In this document: in pieces, positions 60,084 to 64,000 of the stretch | How the letters are laid out: each line of letters begins with the position of its first letter | How positions within the stretch are numbered: the stretch's first letter is position 1 | Source of the DNA: Tieghemostelium lacteum | Taxonomy: Eukaryota; Evosea; Eumycetozoa; Dictyosteliales; Raperosteliaceae | Direction: 5' to 3' | Assembly: GCA_001606155.1 (NCBI GenBank) | Contig: LODT01000013.1 | Coordinates: forward strand, 620,001 to 684,000 | DNA: 64,000 nucleotides | Translations under genes and position numbers: made by a program | Notes under the pieces: generated by a model | What the model saw: only the letters and a program-made list of their open reading frames with translations | Told to the model about the DNA's origin: nothing | Database searches by the model: none

Positions 60084-61907
60084 ATGGATAATAAGAAATT
60101 TCTTTTAATAATACTTGCTCTATTTGTAATTAGTTTGTTTTTAATGGTATCACGTATAGACTATGATAGAGATATGGTACAACTTCATGAAGATATACAG
60201 AAAAGCAAAGAAACTCCTATTATTAGAAAGGATAGAATTAGAAAGAGTAATAATAACAATACAAATAGCGTTCATAAAGAAACTTTAGAAGAGAATATAA
60301 AGAATGCAAATACACTTCATTTGGATAATGATATATATTCAGTCTATTGGACTGACACCATTCCTGATCATATTCAAGAATCCCATCCATATATTGCTAT
60401 AATGACATCGAATAAACCAGATCATTTGGATAGGCTAATTCTGAATCTTCTAAAGAATGCATTGGTTGATCCCGACAGAATATTGGTATTCAATGATGGT
60501 GTTGACCCTGTTTTGCCCATTTTGGAAAAATACGAAATGACTGCAAACCAGTTAGTTCAAAATAGCCAAACTCACACTAAAGTAAAAGGTGACCAAAATC
60601 AGAAAGATTTTTATATCAATCAACACTATAGATTCATGTTCTCATTTATCTTTGATAGATTGCATTTGGAGAATATCATAGTGTTGGAAGATGATTTGGT
60701 TCTCAGTAGTGATTCTATGGGATATTTCACATTGTTATCAAGATTAATGAAATATGATCCCTCTATATTTTGTGTTTCCGCTTGGAATGACAATGCATAC
60801 CTTTGGAACTCTATTCCCGATGAACCTCTTGATCACTTGAGATTCTCTTTTAAACGTCAAAATCATTTTGGTGGTTTGGGATTCTTGATTAACAATAGAA
60901 CCTATTTTAATAGAATTGAACCAGCATGGAGAGAAGAAGGTGCTAATTATAAACCATGGGATACAGTTGTACAGAACTCCATGTTGCCAGAAGACTCTTG
61001 TATCTATCCATCAGTACCAAGATCACAGCACTCACCAATACTCTCAAGAAACTACAAAGCCATCACCTCAAAAGAAAATGAAGTTGATGAATGGTCTTTC
61101 ATGCAATTTTACAATCCTGCTGATTTCTTTGTGGATGGTAAATATATGAAAGTTTATCGTATGACTATGGCCCCTATGCTTCAACCGGAATATGATTTTA
61201 ACCTTGACAGAAGCATCAGAGCTTCTGTGGAAATTGACAGTCTCTATGCAATAGGTTTTTTGACTACATCACCTCACTCTAGTTTTGTTTTTTACCATAG
61301 AGTTTACTCTGACAAAGATAAAGATTGGGAGCTCGTAACTAAAATATTGTCACTTGTTGGCATTGGCAATGGTGGTGTTGTAAGAACAGTTTATGAAGGT
61401 GTTATAGAAACAAGTGTACTAGGCAAGAGATTGTATATTGTTGGATTCTATTCCAAATTTGTATTTGAGAAACATAGAGCTACTAAAGCTAAAATGAAAC
61501 TCAATGATCTTATCAAATTAGTGGACTATGGTAATGCTCATTTTAATGAGGCTCTAACTAAATCTTATCTATTCATGTTGGAAAATGACCATTCACTGCA
61601 TGTAAAAGTTGCAGAGCAATCTGAATCCTGTTCAACTCATTGTAAAACCCACAACTTCTCTTGTAAAGAACCTTACCAAATATTACTTCTAAACAGTGGT
61701 TTTGTAGAATACTCATTTACATCGCAAAAATACTGTAAAACTATTAAGATTGCAGAAAACTCAGAATCGGAACTAGGAAATCTACCTTCACTCTATTCAG
61801 CTACTCAAACTTGCGTCTTACCTAATAATCCATCAAAAATCTCTTGTTCCTATACACCAGCTAAGAATGAAAATGTTACAAGAAAATTGTGTATTTGTAA
61901 TAAATAA
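60084..61907 (+). CDS. GT13 (GnT-I/POMGnT1-like) N-acetylglucosaminyltransferase with MGAT5-like cysteine-rich tail
   Basis: A single-exon gene for 607 residues. A short basic N-terminus and one hydrophobic helix (~5-23) make it a type II Golgi protein, followed by a Lys/Asn-rich stem. The catalytic domain (~100-350) has 'YIAIMTSNKPDHLDRLI', 'HYRFMFSFIFD', the metal-binding acidic motif in 'IIVLEDDLVLSSD' (~203-205) and 'FCVSAWNDNA', as in MGAT1 and POMGNT1. From ~515 the protein has a regular Cys pattern (S-C-x3-C-x5-C, then C, C, SC, and a final 'LCICNK') closely like the C-terminal tail of animal MGAT5. The intervening ~350-510 region is unassigned. It likely adds GlcNAc to N- or O-linked mannose. 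It ends 38 bp from the converging homeodomain-like gene. Confidence 0.8.
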   Translation: MDNKKFLLIILALFVISLFLMVSRIDYDRDMVQLHEDIQKSKETPIIRKDRIRKSNNNNTNSVHKETLEENIKNANTLHLDNDIYSVYWTDTIPDHIQESHPYIAIMTSNKPDHLDRLILNLLKNALVDPDRILVFNDGVDPVLPILEKYEMTANQLVQNSQTHTKVKGDQNQKDFYINQHYRFMFSFIFDRLHLENIIVLEDDLVLSSDSMGYFTLLSRLMKYDPSIFCVSAWNDNAYLWNSIPDEPLDHLRFSFKRQNHFGGLGFLINNRTYFNRIEPAWREEGANYKPWDTVVQNSMLPEDSCIYPSVPRSQHSPILSRNYKAITSKENEVDEWSFMQFYNPADFFVDGKYMKVYRMTMAPMLQPEYDFNLDRSIRASVEIDSLYAIGFLTTSPHSSFVFYHRVYSDKDKDWELVTKILSLVGIGNGGVVRTVYEGVIETSVLGKRLYIVGFYSKFVFEKHRATKAKMKLNDLIKLVDYGNAHFNEALTKSYLFMLENDHSLHVKVAEQSESCSTHCKTHNFSCKEPYQILLLNSGFVEYSFTSQKYCKTIKIAENSESELGNLPSLYSATQTCVLPNNPSKISCSYTPAKNENVTRKLCICNK

Positions 61908-61945
61908 CAATACACTTAAACTGATTTATTAAAATTACAAAATTG

Positions 61946-62684
61946 TTATTCACTATCAGAGCTATAAAGATCTTCATAATCTTGGTTTCTTTTTATTGAT
62001 TTCTTGGGTACTGATCCCATCTCTACACGATGTCTCTTGTTTGCCTATAAATTTTAAATAATGTAAGAATATATGTATACACTATAATAGAGTTAATTAT
62101 ACAAACCATCCATTCATTTACTTTATGTACCGAAGTGTTACATATGGCTGCCATGTATAATTTTTCTGTGAGTTGTAAATACACTTGTTCTGTATTTTTA
62201 GACTCATACAATTTTTCTAATTTAGGATTACCATATTTTGTTTTACTATCAGGCAAAATCCCATAGATTTTGGCATGTTCTAGTATACTTGCACAAAACG
62301 TTTCTCTCAAGGAGAGCTGTAAAAATAGAAATTGTTTATTACAAAAGGAGATATGTTCTAGTATAAATTTATCTATCAATACTTGATTATTTTTTATCTT
62401 TAATTTAATATTAATAACAAGTGTACATTTTTTAATTCAAATTTACCTACAAATTCATGATTTAAAGCCTGGTATATGTCTTTATAAATTTTTATATAAC
62501 AATTCTTTTGTTCTTCTAATAAGTTCAATTCTTTAACATATTTTTCAATATTTGTAGTAATTAAATTTTTCATATTTGGAGGTTGTATATTTAAATCAAG
62601 AAGGCTTGAAACATAATCATTTAAATTAAAATTACACCCTTCTGGTCTAAATAAATGCACAGGAAACTCTAAATGCTTCTCCAT
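61946..62684 (-). CDS. Homeodomain-like protein 1, paralogue of the next gene (three exons)
   Basis: Exons 62684-62451, 62397-62107 and 62044-61946 join in frame (introns GTAGGT to AAAG and GTTTGT to TATAG) to 207 residues. The C-terminus is homeodomain-like: 'NPKLEKLYES' (helix 1 end), 'LTEKLYMAAICNTSV' (helix 2), and a recognition helix 'HKVNEWMANKRHRVEMG', where Trp, Asn and Arg occupy the invariant WFxNxRxR positions but Phe is Met. It aligns best with PBX/TALE ('QVSNWFGNKRIRYKK'). The N-terminal half is helical and acidic/Lys rich. The second intron splits the recognition helix after Trp-Met, exactly as in the paralogue. Likely a DNA-binding regulator; the only dictyostelid proteins I can liken it to are the homeodomain-like mating-type proteins MatA/MatB. 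Confidence 0.68.
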
Positions 62685-62750
62685 GATTTACAGGTTTTAT
62701 TAAATAAGATCAATAAAAATTTTAATAATTATTTATAAAATTTCCCAAAA

Positions 62751-62765
62751 AAATTTGACAAAGAG
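62751..62765 (-). promoter_or_regulatory. 15-bp motif shared by both homeodomain-like promoters (copy 1)
   Basis: AAATTTGACAAAGAG, 67 bp upstream of homeodomain-like gene 1, recurs exactly at 63645-63659 upstream of gene 2. It contains TGACA/TGTCA, the core bound by TALE homeodomains. Confidence 0.5.
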
Positions 62766-62828
62766 ACAGTTTTAGCTTAATTAATGAGATATCAGATCTT
62801 TATTTGAATTAGATTAGGAAAATCAATT

Positions 62829-63560
62829 TTAACGTGATTCTTTTTTGATAGCAATTTTTGATTTTTTAATTGATCTCTTGGGTTTAGATCCTTTCTTTAC
62901 ACGATTTCTTTTATTACCCTATTTAAAATAACATATGTTATTAAATATTGAAAATTATAATTAAATTTTATAAGAAACTTACCATCCACTCATCTATCTT
63001 TCTGACAGTTGTATTACATATTGAGGCCATGTACAATTTTTCATCAGAATTTAAATAAACATTCTTTTGGTTTCTTGATTGGTATAATTTTTCAAGGATT
63101 GGATTTCCATAAGGTTTTTCTTCACGCAAAGATCCTTGGATTACACCCTCCTCATATATTTTATTACAGAATATTGATCTTAGAGTTAACTTTACCCAAA
63201 AATATTGATTATTAGATAATGCAACATGTTCTCCTATAAATTCTTGAAAATCTGATTCTAGATTTTCTAACTATATAAATATTAATAAAAAATGTAAAAA
63301 ATTATAGAACTGATAATATTTACTTTTGGACTAAATGAATCTTTAATATCTCTATATTTTTTTATATGATCAATGTGGTTTTCATTCAATAATTTTAACT
63401 CTTTGTCATATTTTTCAATATTGTCGTGTATAAATTCTTGAAATGAAGTACTCTGTTTGTCTATTTCAAGAATACTATCAACATAACTTTTTAAATTAAA
63501 GTTACATTTATTTGGTTTAGCTATATCTGTTGGGAATATTACAAAGTTTGCTAAATTCAT
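62829..63560 (-). CDS. Homeodomain-like protein 2, tandem paralogue (three exons)
   Basis: Exons 63560-63324, 63270-62983 and 62918-62829 join in frame (introns GTAAAT to ATATAG and GTAAGT to AAATAG) to 204 residues. It matches protein 1 throughout: 'CNFNL' near the N-terminus, 'NIEKY(V/D)KEL', 'LEKLYQSRN', 'EKLYMASICNTTV' and the recognition helix 'KIDEWMGNKRNRVKKGS', with the same Trp-Met. Its C-terminal tail is more basic ('KPKRSIKKSKIAIKKE'), probably nuclear localisation and DNA contact. Both introns are at equivalent phase 0 positions, so the pair arose by tandem duplication. The second gene starts 145 bp after this one ends on the same strand. The conserved homeodomain with diverged N-terminus suggests selection on DNA binding. 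Confidence 0.68.
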
Positions 63561-63644
63561 GTTGATTAAATAATGATTGTAATATTGAATTCAAATTAAA
63601 ATAAAAATATTTTCACTTGAATTATTTATTCAAAGCGGTCAACA

Positions 63645-63678
63645 AAATTTGACAAAGAGCCACAAAAAATTTGACAAA
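63645..63678 (-). promoter_or_regulatory. Shared 15-bp motif (copy 2) plus a third partial copy
   Basis: AAATTTGACAAAGAG at 63645-63659 is identical to 62751-62765, and AAATTTGACAAA repeats at 63667-63678, 22 bp further on, 85-118 bp upstream of homeodomain-like gene 2. Two sites in one promoter and one in the other suggest a common regulator. Confidence 0.5.
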
Positions 63679-63814
63679 TCTCTTGAAAAGATATCAACTT
63701 TTGAATATTTGAGATATTTATGTACATTTTATTCGAATTGATAAAGAGTGTGAAAAAGAATAAGTAAAGTATTTGAACAAACAAATACTGTTTTTTTTTC
63801 TTTTAAAATGAGAT

Positions 63815-64000
63815 TTAGTTGGTATCTATTGGGTTCTTATCAATTGGACAAACTTTGTTAATTACCAACCACTTATCAATACACTCTTCATGAAATACAT
63901 GGAGACATGGTAGTGTTTTAACAGACTCACCAATTTCCAATTTGGTTAGACATATACAACAGTCATCATCTGTTTTTGTCTTTTCTGTGACTATATATGA
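63815..64000 (-). CDS. RING-H2 E3 ubiquitin ligase, C-terminal 61 residues (cut by window edge)
   Basis: Read on the minus strand from 64000 to a TAA at 63815-63817. The visible part is a RING-H2 finger: 'CCICLTKLEIGE' gives the first C-x2-C, then 'PCLHVFHEECIDKW' gives C-x-H-x2-H-x2-C, and 'CPIDKNPI' supplies the last pair, where the final position expected to be Cys is Asp (C-P-I-D). The signature Trp after the sixth ligand, which contacts E2, is present. The protein ends seven residues after this. The first exon(s) lie outside the window. It is upstream of the homeodomain-like pair on the same strand. Confidence 0.8.
   Translation of the reverse strand, partial: SYIVTEKTKTDDDCCICLTKLEIGESVKTLPCLHVFHEECIDKWLVINKVCPIDKNPIDTN

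Overview
This window is nuclear DNA from a dictyostelid social amoeba. The signs are AT-rich intergenic DNA full of homopolymer A/T runs, short introns (about 50-100 nt) opening with GTAAGT or GTATGT, proteins carrying Gln, Asn and Ser runs, and a near full-length alpha-actinin of the Dictyostelium abpA type. The alpha-actinin differs from my memory of the D. discoideum protein at many positions, so this is probably another dictyostelid species. It is gene-dense: about 29 protein genes, most less than 500 bp apart. I saw no tRNA, rRNA, CRISPR array, retroelement or DNA transposon.

Layout. 1-9.98 kb: end of a MATE transporter, GINS subunit Sld5, a coiled-coil protein with a KEN box, a candidate Gdown1/POLR2M-like protein, a BLM-type RecQ helicase, and a secretory-pathway membrane protein. 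10-19 kb: a TFIIIC subunit, a Q/N-rich two-RRM protein behind an unusually long and structured 1.4-kb upstream region, and a GH5 glycosidase without signal peptide. 19.6-22.2 kb: three small genes, CDV3-like, COP9 signalosome subunit 9 and PRCC-like. 22.6-40.3 kb: two giant genes, a VPS13 lipid-transfer protein and a zizimin/DOCK Rac/Cdc42 exchange factor, end to end. 40.8-46.4 kb: a P-loop NTPase with a C-terminal nuclease-like domain (Crinkler-like), a small unknown gene, a LETM1-domain mitochondrial protein, a PQQ-repeat C2 protein and an acidic unknown. 46.6-59.8 kb: cytochrome b5, PI4-kinase III alpha, the KEOPS subunit Cgi121, a triose-phosphate-translocator-like carrier and alpha-actinin. 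60-64 kb: a GT13 glycosyltransferase with a cysteine-rich tail, two tandem homeodomain-like genes, and the end of a RING-H2 ubiquitin ligase.

Most of this is dispersed housekeeping content, not an operon-like system. The most interesting part is the 61.9-63.7 kb block. Two paralogous genes of about 205 codons each have three exons with matching intron positions. Each encodes a divergent homeodomain-like C-terminus in which the invariant Trp, Asn and Arg are kept but the usual W-F pair is W-M. An identical 15-bp motif containing TGACA lies upstream of both. The known precedent is the homeodomain-like mating-type regulators MatA/MatB of D. discoideum. Other leads are the CRN-like NTPase/nuclease, the GT13 plus MGAT5-like tail, a Gdown1 relative outside animals, and G-box and hairpin structure upstream of the RRM gene.

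Exon boundaries were inferred by hand from reading frames, splice consensus and family alignment from memory. No search or transcript evidence was available.
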